DNA of 29,749 bases from Pseudaestuariivita sp. (GTDB lineage Bacteria; Pseudomonadota; Alphaproteobacteria; Rhodobacterales; Rhodobacteraceae): contig JAHDCH010000003.1 in the NCBI GenBank assembly GCA_020629995.1, positions 2,106 through 31,854 on the forward strand, in the 5' to 3' direction. The first letter of the stretch is position 1, and each line of letters begins with the position of its first letter. The position numbers were made by a program, and so were the translations under genes. Below, piece after piece: positions 1 through 8,170 of this stretch. Under the pieces are notes generated by a model, which was not told the DNA's origin, ran no database searches, and worked only from the letters and a program-made list of their open reading frames with translations.

Positions 1-664
1 ATTCGTCGGTCACAACCAGCGTCTCGACCCCGTCGCGCAGCATGGCCCGCAAGGCCGTACCGTTCGATTGTTCCTGACGGACCGATCGGCTGGTCAGCGG
101 AAACAGCTGGCGCAAAGCCGTGAAATCCTCGCGTTCGAGATTCTGCGTGAAATCGTGCATAAGGTGGTCCATCGAGGCAAGGCGCCCCACCGAAAGAGCA
201 TCAGTCGAGGCGCGAAACCGCCCCTGCCCGTCGACAAAGACGATCACGAGGCGCGGATCAATCTCACGCAGGCGATGGACGTACTGGTCGATGGCCTGCG
301 GTGTATAGGCGGTCGAGCCTGCCTCGAACTGCAAAACCACAGAACTGCGCGGCGAGACCCGGTCGATCTGGCGTTGAAGGCGCGGCATCTCGGCCTTGGT
401 CACGACCGAGATCGGCTCAGTCTCCAGCTCGACATCCACCGGCTGTTCGGCGGCGGCACGGAACTTGGCACCCCATCCGCCGGGGCCGCTGATTTCGGTG
501 AGCTGGCCCGAGGCCAGAAGAAAGCCCAGAACAGGAAAGAACAAAAGAGCGATAAAGATGGTCGCGTCCCCGCCGATCTCGTCCACTGATTTCAGCAGGA
601 TCAGACCAAAAAGGGCGATGCCGGCAGCCGCGACAAGGCCGGGGAAAAAGGCGTCCGGTTTCAT
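1..664 (-). CDS. Membrane-anchored protein of unknown function, C-terminus cut by window edge
   Basis: The reverse strand is open from an ATG at 664 to the window edge, about 221 codons without a stop, so this is the N-terminal part of a longer protein. An AGAGG ribosome site lies just upstream of the ATG. Two hydrophobic segments (about residues 6-23 and 30-49) form a hairpin anchor. A glycine-rich stretch (SGPGGWG) follows, then a soluble part with a predicted alpha/beta segment around residues 85-140 (SVVLQFEAGSTAYTP, LVIVFVDGQG). The last visible residues (ALRAMLRDGVETLVVTDE) resemble the start of a CBS-type domain, but too little is visible to be sure. I do not recognise the family. The reading frame, membrane anchor and start are well supported; the function is not. 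Confidence 0.7.
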   Translation of the reverse strand, partial: MKPDAFFPGLVAAAGIALFGLILLKSVDEIGGDATIFIALLFFPVLGFLLASGQLTEISGPGGWGAKFRAAAEQPVDVELETEPISVVTKAEMPRLQRQIDRVSPRSSVVLQFEAGSTAYTPQAIDQYVHRLREIDPRLVIVFVDGQGRFRASTDALSVGRLASMDHLMHDFTQNLEREDFTALRQLFPLTSRSVRQEQSNGTALRAMLRDGVETLVVTDE

Positions 665-741
665 GGCGGACCTCTCGAAATGCGTGCGATCAATGCGCAA
701 TACTACCGCATCACGTGCGACGCGGGACAGTCGGCTTTTCC

Positions 742-1278
742 TTACCGCTTGCGCGTCGGACGCTGCGGCGGGGTCCGGAAACTGGGGGCCATGTCACCAA
801 AAAGATCGCCCGTCGCCCCATCGCCCGAGGGCCGGTCATAGCGCAGCATCCACGGTGCGGGCGCGGCCAATGCACCCCCCGGATGCCAGTCAAAATACCC
901 CAGCGCGCCGGGCGCGGGTATGGGCGCAATCTGCCGCGCATCGGTCAGCACCAGACCGCGCGGCCCTCCGAACCAGTCGCTGTCAGACTGCGCAACGATG
1001 TCGGTTACCTCAACCGTGCCGATGATCGCGCCGCGCACCAGATCTTCGGGGCGCGGACAGGCGACGCCGTGCCGGTGAAGACGCCAATGCGCCCACTGGA
1101 ATTCGTCTTGCTTCAGACCGGTGGCGGCATGGATGCAGATTGGCCCCAGACCCATGCCGCCCGCCGCGATCGCGCCCGCAGTGCGGTTTTCGATCCGCTT
1201 GTGGCCGGCCACGATGGCCCAGGCCCAGGGCTGGCGCACCGACAGGGCAAGCGGCGGAAGATGGGCGGGTTTGTCCAT
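742..1278 (-). CDS. ASCH-domain (PUA-like fold) protein
   Basis: A 178-aa soluble protein. Near its N-terminus it has the ASCH-type signature LSVRQPWAWAIVAGHKRIENR (shown here as its parts SVRQPWAWAI and HKRIENR), followed by small beta-rich blocks (GPICIHAA, RGAIIGTVEVTDI). ASCH domains have a PUA-like beta-barrel thought to bind RNA or modified nucleotides; some members are nucleases or amidohydrolases. The C-terminal 40 residues are proline-rich and basic and probably disordered. The gene is separated from the membrane protein at 664 by about 77 bases and diverges from the EamA exporter at 1369. No partner gene points to a substrate. The domain call is good; the biochemical role is unknown. 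Confidence 0.8.
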   Translation of the reverse strand: MDKPAHLPPLALSVRQPWAWAIVAGHKRIENRTAGAIAAGGMGLGPICIHAATGLKQDEFQWAHWRLHRHGVACPRPEDLVRGAIIGTVEVTDIVAQSDSDWFGGPRGLVLTDARQIAPIPAPGALGYFDWHPGGALAAPAPWMLRYDRPSGDGATGDLFGDMAPSFRTPPQRPTRKR

Positions 1279-1368
1279 GGTCCTGATCTAGGGCGACGCC
1301 CGCACGTCGCAATTGTGTGGTCTTTGCAGGACGGATGCCGTTAACGATACGGCAACAACAGGACAAAC

Positions 1369-2289
1369 ATGCCGCATCCCCAGATCATCGATCCCGCGCT
1401 GCAAAGTGCCGACGCCCGGATGGCGCAGCGCCGCCGCGTGTTGGGCATTGCAGCGATGGCGGCAGGATTTTTCCTGTTTTCGATCGTCGACACGATCGCC
1501 AAGGTCCTGACGGCCGAGTTTCACCCGTTTCAGATCGTCTGGTCGCGGCAGCTGGGCATGGTGCTGGGCGTTGCGGTGCTGTTTGCGATGCAAGGTCGCG
1601 CTCTGTTCCGCACGGCGCATCGGGGCCTGCAGATCAGCCGGGGCGTGCTGGCGGCCTGCTCGGCGACGCTGTTCATCTTTGCGGTGGCCTATGTGCCGAT
1701 TGCCGATGCGGTGGCGATCAGCTTTGTCGCGCCGTTTCTGGTGACCGTGCTGGGTGCGCTGGTGCTGAAAGAGCAGGTCGGCCTGCGCAGGTGGACAGCC
1801 GTGTGCATCGGTTTTGTCGGAGCGCTGGTGATCCTGCGGCCCGGGATGGGTGTGGTGCATCCCGCGGCGGGTCTGGTCCTGCTGGCGGCCTTCTTTTTCG
1901 CGCTGCGCCAGATCGCCAGCCGGGTGCTGGGCAATGCCGATCCCACAGCGACCACGGTCGCCTATACCGCCGTCACCGCGACGCTGATCCTGACGTTGCC
2001 TGCGCTGCTGGTCTGGCGCACGCCAACCAGCGCGTTTGACTGGGGCCTGCTGGCGCTGCTGGCCGCGCTGGCGGCGGTGGCCGAAACGCTGATCATTCGC
2101 GCGCTCGAGCTGACCGAGGCCGTTGTACTGGCCCCGCTGCATTACACGCTGATCATCTGGGGCACGGGCTGGGGCTGGCTGGTGTTCCACCAGCTGCCGG
2201 ACCTGTGGACCTGGGTGGGTGCGGCGATCATCGTTGCCTCGGGCCTTTACACCCTGCGCCGCGAGAGGCTGGCCAAGGCGCGCAGCTGA
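1369..2289 (+). CDS. EamA/DMT-family drug-metabolite exporter
   Basis: A 306-aa inner-membrane protein of the drug/metabolite transporter superfamily. About ten hydrophobic helices are visible, in two homologous halves of five: the first spans roughly residues 22-150 and the second residues 160-300. Short loops and small-residue-rich helices are typical of EamA proteins. AGGA about six bases before the ATG supports the start. Family members export amino acids, nucleobases or other small metabolites by proton antiport, but the substrate cannot be read from sequence. It stands alone, divergent from the ASCH gene and convergent with the formaldehyde dehydrogenase gene. The length matches the usual 290-310 aa. 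Confidence 0.85.
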   Translation: MPHPQIIDPALQSADARMAQRRRVLGIAAMAAGFFLFSIVDTIAKVLTAEFHPFQIVWSRQLGMVLGVAVLFAMQGRALFRTAHRGLQISRGVLAACSATLFIFAVAYVPIADAVAISFVAPFLVTVLGALVLKEQVGLRRWTAVCIGFVGALVILRPGMGVVHPAAGLVLLAAFFFALRQIASRVLGNADPTATTVAYTAVTATLILTLPALLVWRTPTSAFDWGLLALLAALAAVAETLIIRALELTEAVVLAPLHYTLIIWGTGWGWLVFHQLPDLWTWVGAAIIVASGLYTLRRERLAKARS

Positions 2290-2317
2290 GGCGCGCCCTG
2301 GCACATTTTCAAAGCGG

Positions 2318-3430
<1,113 letters not shown>

Positions 3431-3541
3431 TGTCTTGTCCTTTCGTCTTGTTGCCACCAGCCTGAGCCAAGGTCCGCCGCATTTCAACTCCCCTGCGCCG
3501 CTTGATTGCCTTTCTGCGTCATGCCGGGGCAGAGTTGCAGG

Positions 3542-3802
3542 ATGAAACTTGTTCTGATCCTGACCGCCGCAGCGCTGATGCTGAACGCCTGCGAGACCGC
3601 CACCGAACCCGGCCCTGACACGTGCGGCGCCGCAGCGCTGCAAGACCGCATCGGCGAGGGGCGCACGGCGCTGACCGATCCTTTGCCCGAGGGCACGCGG
3701 ATCATCCCGCCGGGCACAGCCGTCACCCAGGATTACCGCCCCGAGCGGCTGAACATAGACGTCGACGCACAAGGCCGGATCACCCGCATCTGGTGCGGCT
3801 GA
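3542..3802 (+). CDS. I78-family peptidase-inhibitor-like lipoprotein
   Basis: An 86-aa secreted lipoprotein. Residues 1-18 form a lipoprotein signal peptide ending in the lipobox LNAC, so the mature protein is probably lipid-anchored in the periplasm. The rest carries the signature of the I78 (elastase-inhibitor-like) family: an early CGAAALQ block, then [21 protein letters not shown] and a terminal [12 protein letters not shown]. The two mature cysteines, near the start and the end, probably form a disulfide. Members are common and short in Rhodobacteraceae; protease inhibition is known for few of them. The ATG at 3542 is chosen because it begins directly with a basic residue and hydrophobic core; the frame extends upstream without a plausible signal. 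Confidence 0.8.
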   Translation: MKLVLILTAAALMLNACETATEPGPDTCGAAALQDRIGEGRTALTDPLPEGTRIIPPGTAVTQDYRPERLNIDVDAQGRITRIWCG

Positions 3803-3803
3803 C

Positions 3804-3829
3804 GGAACCCGGATCGTGGCTGGCACGTT
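3804..3829 (+). promoter_or_regulatory. Predicted sigma-EcfG (general stress) promoter of the 62-aa membrane protein
   Basis: GGAAC at 3804-3808 and CGTT at 3826-3829 are separated by 17 bases. This is an exact match to the alphaproteobacterial general-stress consensus GGAAC-N16/17-CGTT. Transcription would start near 3836 and leave a short leader holding the AAAGGAGA ribosome site of the gene at 3858. The match is seen in the sequence; activity is inferred. Confidence 0.7.
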
Positions 3830-3857
3830 GAGTTGTCAGCAACGAAAAGGAGACGAC

Positions 3858-4046
3858 ATGTCCGCGTCCGAGACAAATATCGAAAAGCAGACCCGCCGCC
3901 ACATCGGCCCGCTGGCAGGGATTGCACTGAGCCTTGCCTTTGCCGGGCTGCTGTACGTGGGCTATGTCCTGTTCCTTGCCGAAAACGGTCAGGAACCACG
4001 CGAAGCAAGCACCAACGAGGTGAACCTGCCCGCGGTCACTGACTGA
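3858..4046 (+). CDS. Small single-pass membrane protein, probable general-stress gene
   Basis: A 62-aa protein with a charged N-terminus (about residues 1-17), one hydrophobic helix (about 19-40, GIALSLAFAGLLYVGYVLFL) and a short acidic tail. The tail is probably periplasmic under the positive-inside rule. The ATG at 3858 has an ideal ribosome site, AAAGGAGA at 3845-3852. An exact sigma-EcfG promoter match lies 29 bases upstream of the start, and a strong terminator follows, so it is a monocistronic unit. I do not recognise the family. Its promoter places it in the predicted general stress regulon whose regulators lie 2.5 kb downstream, which is the only functional clue. Confidence 0.8.
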   Translation: MSASETNIEKQTRRHIGPLAGIALSLAFAGLLYVGYVLFLAENGQEPREASTNEVNLPAVTD

Positions 4047-4071
4047 TCAGCGCGATCGCCACCCGCATGAC

Positions 4072-4100
4072 AAGGCCGGACACCACGTCCGGCCTTTTTT
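4072..4100 (+). terminator. Rho-independent terminator
   Basis: The stem GGCCGGAC (4074-4081) pairs perfectly with GTCCGGCC (4087-4094) around a five-base loop and is followed by six T residues; flanking AA/TT extends the stem. It ends the transcript of the 62-aa protein. The opposite strand lacks a comparable T-tract position for the gene at 4127. Confidence 0.9.
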
Positions 4101-4126
4101 GCGTCTTTGCGCCGCGCGGGAGTGTG

Positions 4127-4954
4127 TCACGGCTCCTGCGCAACCTCGTGCCGGATCTGCGCCCATGTTAGCATGGTAAAGACCAGCGTGCCGCCCACCA
4201 CATTGCCCGCCAGAACCGGCAGGAAGAACCCAAAGACCGCGGGGCCAATGGCCAGATCACCTTGCACCATGAGATAGGCCATTTCGACCGAACCGGCGAT
4301 GATATGGGTAAAATCGCCCAGCGCGATCAGCCAGGTGAACAGCACGATCAGCGCCACGCGCCCACCCTGGGCCGAGGGCATCATCCACACCAGCGCCGCA
4401 ATCAGCACGCCTGCCGGAATGCCCCGGGCAAAGCCCGACGCCGCGCCCATGTGCGTTGCATGGTGGGACAGGTCGGCGACAATGCGTTTGATCTCGGGCG
4501 TCAGTGCAGGCGTGTAGGCCAGAAAAGTGGCAATCGCGAAGGCCCCGATCACATTGGCCAACAGCACAACACCCCACAGTTTCGCCGTGCAGACAATGCA
4601 CCCCCTCGGGTTCATCATCACCGGGACCACGGTTGTGATGGTGTTTTCGGTGAACAATTGCATCCGCCCGAGGATGACCAGCAAAAACCCCATCGAATAA
4701 CCGAAGTTTTCAACGATATGCCGCCACGGCACATCGGGCAGAGCGCCGCGCAAGGCGGCCTCGGCCAGCACGGAAAAGCTGATCAGGATACCCGCGGCGA
4801 TGCCCGACCAGAACAGCGACGCCATCGGGCGTTCAAGTTCTTCTTCGCCCTCGCGGCGCACGGTTTCGAAGACCATGCGCGCGGTCAGGCCTGTCGCCTC
4901 TTCGACGGCCTTGCGTTCGGATGGTGTCGTGATCGCTTGGTCGGCATGTGCCAT
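4127..4954 (-). CDS. YfdC-like formate/nitrite transporter (FNT) family membrane protein
   Basis: A 275-aa polytopic protein of the FNT family (FocA/NirC fold, six helices, pentameric channels for small monovalent anions). It aligns well by eye with the E. coli YfdC branch. It shares the N-terminal EELER block, the central GRMQLFTENT motif, LWGVVLLANVIG, WLIALGDFTHIIAGSVE and the C-terminal LPVLAGNVVGGT. The ATG at 4954 is preferred over 4975 because AAAGGA lies nine bases upstream. The gene follows a Crp/Fnr-type regulator in the same direction with a 54-base gap, so the two are probably co-transcribed and the regulator may control the channel. The substrate of YfdC-type members is not established; formate and nitrite are only family-level guesses. 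Confidence 0.85.
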   Translation of the reverse strand: MAHADQAITTPSERKAVEEATGLTARMVFETVRREGEEELERPMASLFWSGIAAGILISFSVLAEAALRGALPDVPWRHIVENFGYSMGFLLVILGRMQLFTENTITTVVPVMMNPRGCIVCTAKLWGVVLLANVIGAFAIATFLAYTPALTPEIKRIVADLSHHATHMGAASGFARGIPAGVLIAALVWMMPSAQGGRVALIVLFTWLIALGDFTHIIAGSVEMAYLMVQGDLAIGPAVFGFFLPVLAGNVVGGTLVFTMLTWAQIRHEVAQEP

Positions 4955-5008
4955 TTGGGAATGTCCTTTTCGCAATGCGCGGCTCGGGCGCTTGGCGGTG
5001 TGATCGGG

Positions 5009-5743
5009 TCAGATCAGCGGTCTGGGACGCGCGGCAGAGCCCCCGTCCACCATGCCGATCTCGGCCAGTTTGGCCGGATCCGGCACGTGCAGGCGGCCGC
5101 CGGCCCAATTGGCCAGACCATCCTCGCGCAGGGCGGCGAGCGTCTTGTTGGTGTGGACCAGCGACAAACCCAAGGCATCCGCCAGATCCTGCTGGCGGAA
5201 TGGAAAGCTGCATGATCCGTCAGCCGCGCAACCGTTCGTGGCCTGCGCGCGGGCGTGGATGCGGTGCAGGCACCATGCGACCCGGGTCCGCGCCGAATGC
5301 TGGCCCAGACGCGAAAGCGCTTCGCCCAGCAGATGTTCTTCGACCGCTGCAAGGAACGTCAGATCAAACGCCCGTTCGGGATTGGATTCGAACAGGGACC
5401 AAAGATCATGCCGGTTGAACACGCACAGGGTCATCTTTGTGGTGCTTTCGACCGCGTGGTGCATTTCGCCCATCACACCGGCCTGCAAGCCGATGAAATC
5501 TCCGGGCATGACAAAATTGACCACCTGCCGCCGCCCGTCCGGCAGTGTCTTGTAACGTAGCCCCAGACCCGACAGAACGGTATAGACCTGCGCGGCCTGC
5601 GCCCCTTCGACAAACAGCTGCGTGCCCGGGTCCACCTCCATTTCGCCTGATTTGAACCGCTGTGTCGCGCGTTCATCATCCTGCGAGAAGGCATTGAACA
5701 TGTCATGACGCCGCAAAGGGCAATTTTTGCATTCGATAACCAA
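5009..5743 (-). CDS. Crp/Fnr-family transcriptional regulator
   Basis: A 244-aa regulator. An N-terminal cyclic-nucleotide-binding-type beta barrel (about residues 25-135, with PGDFIGLQAGVMG) is followed by a dimerisation helix. The C-terminal winged helix (about 170-225) contains FPFRQQDLADALGLSLVHTNKTLAALRED. The N-terminus has CKNCPLR, like FnrL/FixK-type proteins, but I see only this cysteine pair and no full four-cysteine [4Fe-4S] set, so oxygen sensing of the Fnr type is doubtful. The start is taken as TTG at 5743, which follows GGGGAA at a proper distance. An in-frame ATG at 5788 lacks a ribosome site. It lies 54 bases upstream of the FNT gene and diverges from the gene at 5832. Confidence 0.85.
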   Translation of the reverse strand: MVIECKNCPLRRHDMFNAFSQDDERATQRFKSGEMEVDPGTQLFVEGAQAAQVYTVLSGLGLRYKTLPDGRRQVVNFVMPGDFIGLQAGVMGEMHHAVESTTKMTLCVFNRHDLWSLFESNPERAFDLTFLAAVEEHLLGEALSRLGQHSARTRVAWCLHRIHARAQATNGCAADGSCSFPFRQQDLADALGLSLVHTNKTLAALREDGLANWAGGRLHVPDPAKLAEIGMVDGGSAARPRPLI

Positions 5744-5831
5744 AACATTTCCCCAATCTATGTCACAGTTAAATGCGCGGCCGCGCATGGTGTGGTCTTG
5801 GTGCTGTCAGGGATCGACCGGAGCGCCAGTG

Positions 5832-6173
5832 ATGACAGACACCTCATTTGCAATTGCGACGGACAACGAGCTTGAGGCGCTGGACCTCGAACAGATTGTC
5901 GTCGGTGCGCTGAACGCGCTGAGCTATCGGATCAAGCTTCCTGGCTCGGCCGGCGGCACCCCGGATCGCCTGCCTGTCGATCCGCCCCCGCGCGCCTTGT
6001 TTCTTGGGCACAGCGAAAGCGATCCGCGCCATTCCCGCCTGATCTCGTGGGCGCGCGAGACCGGCGTGCGGGTTATCCGCATAAACGGCCGACCCTCCCG
6101 AGAAGCGGGGGACTTGTTCCTGGCCCGGCCGTTCACGCAAAAGGATGTCGAGCGCATCATCTACGACCTGTAA
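5832..6173 (+). CDS. Degenerate receiver-like small protein
   Basis: A 113-aa soluble protein that reads as a response-regulator receiver domain that has lost its active site. Residues 10-33 (DNELEALDLEQIVVGALN) match the acidic-pocket and helix-1 region of HWE/PhyR-associated receivers (EDEALIALDLE...). The C-terminus (VIRINGRP, then FLARPFTQKDVERII) matches strands 4-5 and helix 5, where receivers have T...KPF. The middle strand, where the phosphorylated aspartate should be, reads RALFLGHSESD, and the conserved lysine before PF is an arginine. It cannot be expected to take a phosphate in the usual way. It lies 0.3 kb from phyR, suggesting a link to that network. Its end overlaps the convergent gene at 6161 by 13 bases. 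Confidence 0.65.
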   Translation: MTDTSFAIATDNELEALDLEQIVVGALNALSYRIKLPGSAGGTPDRLPVDPPPRALFLGHSESDPRHSRLISWARETGVRVIRINGRPSREAGDLFLARPFTQKDVERIIYDL

Positions 6174-6415
6174 ATTGCACGGATCAGCCAGGCCCCAAGC
6201 GGGCTGATGTAGAAAACCGCAACGATCGCATAAAGCGCGCCCAGCGCGGCGAATGCGGTGTTGATCCCGTACCAATCGGTCAGAAGGTTCCAGCCCACGC
6301 CGGTTGCAACCACCACGAACATGGCCAGCGCAAGCGAGCCAAAGGCGCTTTGCGACAGCTTGCGCCAGACCCGGCGCAGAGCATGCCTGCCGTCAAAGTC
6401 ATGTCTGGTCAGCAT
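6161..6415 (-). CDS. Small two-helix membrane protein, unknown function
   Basis: An 84-aa protein with a basic N-terminus (RHDFDGRHALRRVWRKL) and two hydrophobic segments (about residues 23-42 and 49-72, the second containing GINTAFAALGALYAIVAVFYI). It ends in a short basic tail. The ATG at 6415 is chosen because upstream codons in the frame are charged and lack a ribosome site; AGGACGGA lies further upstream than usual. It is downstream of phyR in the same direction (95-base gap, with an intervening hairpin at 6462-6483), so it may be part of the phyR transcript. I do not recognise the family. Small membrane proteins next to phyR occur in this bacterial group, but no function can be assigned here. 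Confidence 0.6.
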   Translation of the reverse strand: MLTRHDFDGRHALRRVWRKLSQSAFGSLALAMFVVVATGVGWNLLTDWYGINTAFAALGALYAIVAVFYISPLGAWLIRAIYRS

Positions 6416-6509
6416 GGTGTGTTCATCCGTCCTGTCTTGCACACGGCAAAGCCGGCTTGGTCGCCCGTCCAAAAAGACGGGCGTTCAGAGATCCGGCGGG
6501 GTTTCGGGG

Positions 6510-7325
6510 TCAGGCTTTGAGCGTTTCGGTAGACGCGAAGAACATGGCCTGGCTGACCGCCGAGCGGACCTGTTCGGGCGCATAGGGTTTCGAGATCAGG
6601 AAGGCCGGCTCCGGCCCTTCGCCGGTCAACAGCCGTTCGGGATACGCCGTGATAAAGATCACCGGCACGTCGCCGTGTTCGGCCAGAATATCGTTGACCG
6701 CATCGATGCCCGAGCTGTCATCTGCCAGATGAATATCGGACAGGATCAGGTTCGGCATATCCCGGGCAGCAAGATCCCGTGCTGCATCTGCCGTGCGTGC
6801 AACGCCCGTGATCTGATGGCCCATTTCGGCAACGATCGCCTCAAGATCGACGGCGATGATGGCTTCGTCCTCGATGATCATCACCTTGCCGGACAGGGCC
6901 TGCCCCATCTCGTCATAGGCGATGGACACAAGCGACGCCGCCTCGTCGGCTGTCACTTTCATAACCGCCGCGATCTGCTCCATCGAAAGCTCTTCGATGG
7001 TGTGCAACAAAAGCGCTTCGCGGGTGTTGGGTGTCAGCCGCGCAAGGTGGCGTTGGGCCCGGGCTTCGATTCCGCTGTCGGTGTCTTCCAGCTCGACCGG
7101 CGTGCCAGTAGAGGACCAGATCGAATGAAACACCCGGAACAGAGCCACCTTGGGATCAAGCGACGTGTCGAACACCGATGTATCGCCGAGGATCGCCTCG
7201 AGCGTGGCGACCGCATATTGATCGCCCGACCCCTGAGAGCCGGTGAGAGCGCGCGCATAGCGACGCAGGTACGGCAGCATTTGGCCAAGACTTTCAGTGG
7301 CATCCGCCATGGAATTCGAAGTCAT
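6510..7325 (-). CDS. phyR: PhyR, anti-anti-sigma response regulator of the general stress response
   Basis: A 271-aa cytoplasmic regulator with the diagnostic PhyR architecture. An ECF-sigma-like domain without DNA-binding function (about residues 10-140: LPYLRRYARALTGS, LTPNTREALLLHTIEELSMEQIA) precedes a C-terminal receiver (about 147-265). The receiver has the acidic pair in IEDE, phospho-acceptor D197 in LILSDIHLA, threonine in FITAYPE and lysine in SKPYAPEQ. In the known mechanism, phosphorylated PhyR exposes the sigma-like domain, binds NepR and frees EcfG. It diverges from nepR-ecfG across about 100 bases holding a two-way sigma-EcfG promoter, so it is probably autoregulated. The start at 7325 has no clear ribosome site; 7310 is an alternative. 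Confidence 0.97.
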   Translation of the reverse strand: MTSNSMADATESLGQMLPYLRRYARALTGSQGSGDQYAVATLEAILGDTSVFDTSLDPKVALFRVFHSIWSSTGTPVELEDTDSGIEARAQRHLARLTPNTREALLLHTIEELSMEQIAAVMKVTADEAASLVSIAYDEMGQALSGKVMIIEDEAIIAVDLEAIVAEMGHQITGVARTADAARDLAARDMPNLILSDIHLADDSSGIDAVNDILAEHGDVPVIFITAYPERLLTGEGPEPAFLISKPYAPEQVRSAVSQAMFFASTETLKA

Positions 7326-7356
7326 TCAAAAAACCCGTTGTTTTTCTGTGTCACGC

Positions 7357-7390
7357 GGGAACCAAACGCCGACTTGCGTGTTTGGTTCCC
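7357..7390. promoter_or_regulatory. Palindromic bidirectional sigma-EcfG promoter between phyR and nepR
   Basis: GGGAACCAAAC (7357-7367) and GTTTGGTTCCC (7380-7390) are a perfect 11-bp inverted repeat. On the minus strand GGAAC (7389-7385), a 16-base spacer and CGTT (7368-7365) match the general-stress consensus exactly and point to phyR. On the plus strand GGAAC (7358-7362), 16 bases and TGTT (7379-7382) point to nepR-ecfG with one mismatch. The -35 of each promoter abuts the -10 of the other, so both directions share one element. Confidence 0.85.
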
Positions 7391-7428
7391 GAGTTTTTAA
7401 TCTTTCGCATCCGCAGGTCGACCACACC

Positions 7429-7608
7429 ATGCAGCAGAAAAAGCCAGCCGCCAGCGTTCAGCGCCAAATCGACGAGAATCTCAAACGCGTCTATGACGAC
7501 GTTCTCAATCAGGATTTGCCCGAACGGTTCAGCAAGCTGCTGAACGAGCTGAAAGAAAGCCAGGCAAATGATACCTCGTCGCGCGGCGGACCGGAGGCAG
7601 ACGAATGA
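7429..7608 (+). CDS. nepR: NepR anti-sigma factor
   Basis: A 59-aa protein with the NepR core: QRQIDENLKRVYDDVLNQDLPERFSKLLNELK (read as IDENLKRVYDD, then LPERFSKLLNELK). This is the two-helix segment that wraps around EcfG or the sigma-like domain of PhyR. It sequesters EcfG in unstressed cells. The start at 7429 is the only ATG close to the conserved core, although the frame is open upstream. It lies between phyR (divergent) and ecfG (4-nt overlap), the classic arrangement of the partner-switch module. The tail after residue 45 is polar and probably disordered. The length is typical for the family. Confidence 0.93.
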   Translation: MQQKKPAASVQRQIDENLKRVYDDVLNQDLPERFSKLLNELKESQANDTSSRGGPEADE

Positions 7609-8156
7609 AAGACGCCGATCCCCGCGACGAATTGGTCAGCCACCTGGGCGCCATGCGGGCGTTTGCCATGTCGCTGACCCGCAATTCGGCAACCGCCGAT
7701 GATCTGGTGCAGGACACGCTGGTCAAGGCCTGGACCAATATCGAAAAATATGAGGCGGGCACGAACATGCGCGCCTGGCTCTTCACGATTTTGCGGAACA
7801 CGTACTATTCGATGCTGCGCAAGCGCAAACGCGAGGTGGCCGACGCCGACGACACGCTTGCCGGGATGCTGGCGGAAAAGCCTGCCCATGACGGGCGCCT
7901 GCAGATGCGGGATTTCGAAGAGGCGTTTGCCCAGTTGAACGACGAACAGCGCGAAGCGCTTGTTCTGGTCGGTGCCGAAGGGTTCGCCTATGAAGAGGCC
8001 GCAGAGATGACGGGCGTTGCCGTAGGCACTGTGAAAAGCCGCGTGAACCGCGCTCGTGCACGGTTGGCCGAGCTGATGCACCTGGATGAAAACGAAGCGA
8101 TCGAGATGACCGACCAGGTGACGCAGGCCATCGTCAACAGCGCCCCGGCCGCCTGA
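7605..8156 (+). CDS. ecfG: EcfG-type extracytoplasmic function sigma factor (general stress)
   Basis: A 183-aa sigma factor. Region 2 spans about residues 10-80 (AMRAFAMSLTRNSATADDLVQDTLVKAWTNI, seen as ATADDLVQDTLVKAW, then MRAWLFTILRNTYYSMLRKRKRE). Region 4 spans about 100-155 (LNDEQREALVLVGAEGFAYEEAAEMTGVAVGTVKSRVNRARARL). It directs RNA polymerase to GGAAC-N16/17-CGTT promoters. The start ATG overlaps the nepR stop (ATGA), giving translational coupling of sigma and anti-sigma. Its own promoter is the palindromic element at 7357-7390, so it is positively autoregulated. The kinase gene begins 14 bases downstream and is probably in the same transcript. Confidence 0.96.
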   Translation: MKDADPRDELVSHLGAMRAFAMSLTRNSATADDLVQDTLVKAWTNIEKYEAGTNMRAWLFTILRNTYYSMLRKRKREVADADDTLAGMLAEKPAHDGRLQMRDFEEAFAQLNDEQREALVLVGAEGFAYEEAAEMTGVAVGTVKSRVNRARARLAELMHLDENEAIEMTDQVTQAIVNSAPAA

Positions 8157-8170
8157 CGAACCGGGACCGA

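Noticed and set aside
5741..5788. ATG at 5788 as start of the Crp/Fnr regulator
   Set aside because: It has no ribosome site and the added residues do not look conserved. TTG at 5743 has GGGGAA at a good distance, though experimental proof is lacking.
6462..6483. Perfect 8-bp hairpin CGCCCGTC/GACGGGCG downstream of phyR
   Set aside because: It has no T-tract after the stem on the phyR strand, so it is not a standard terminator. It could still stabilise the mRNA end.
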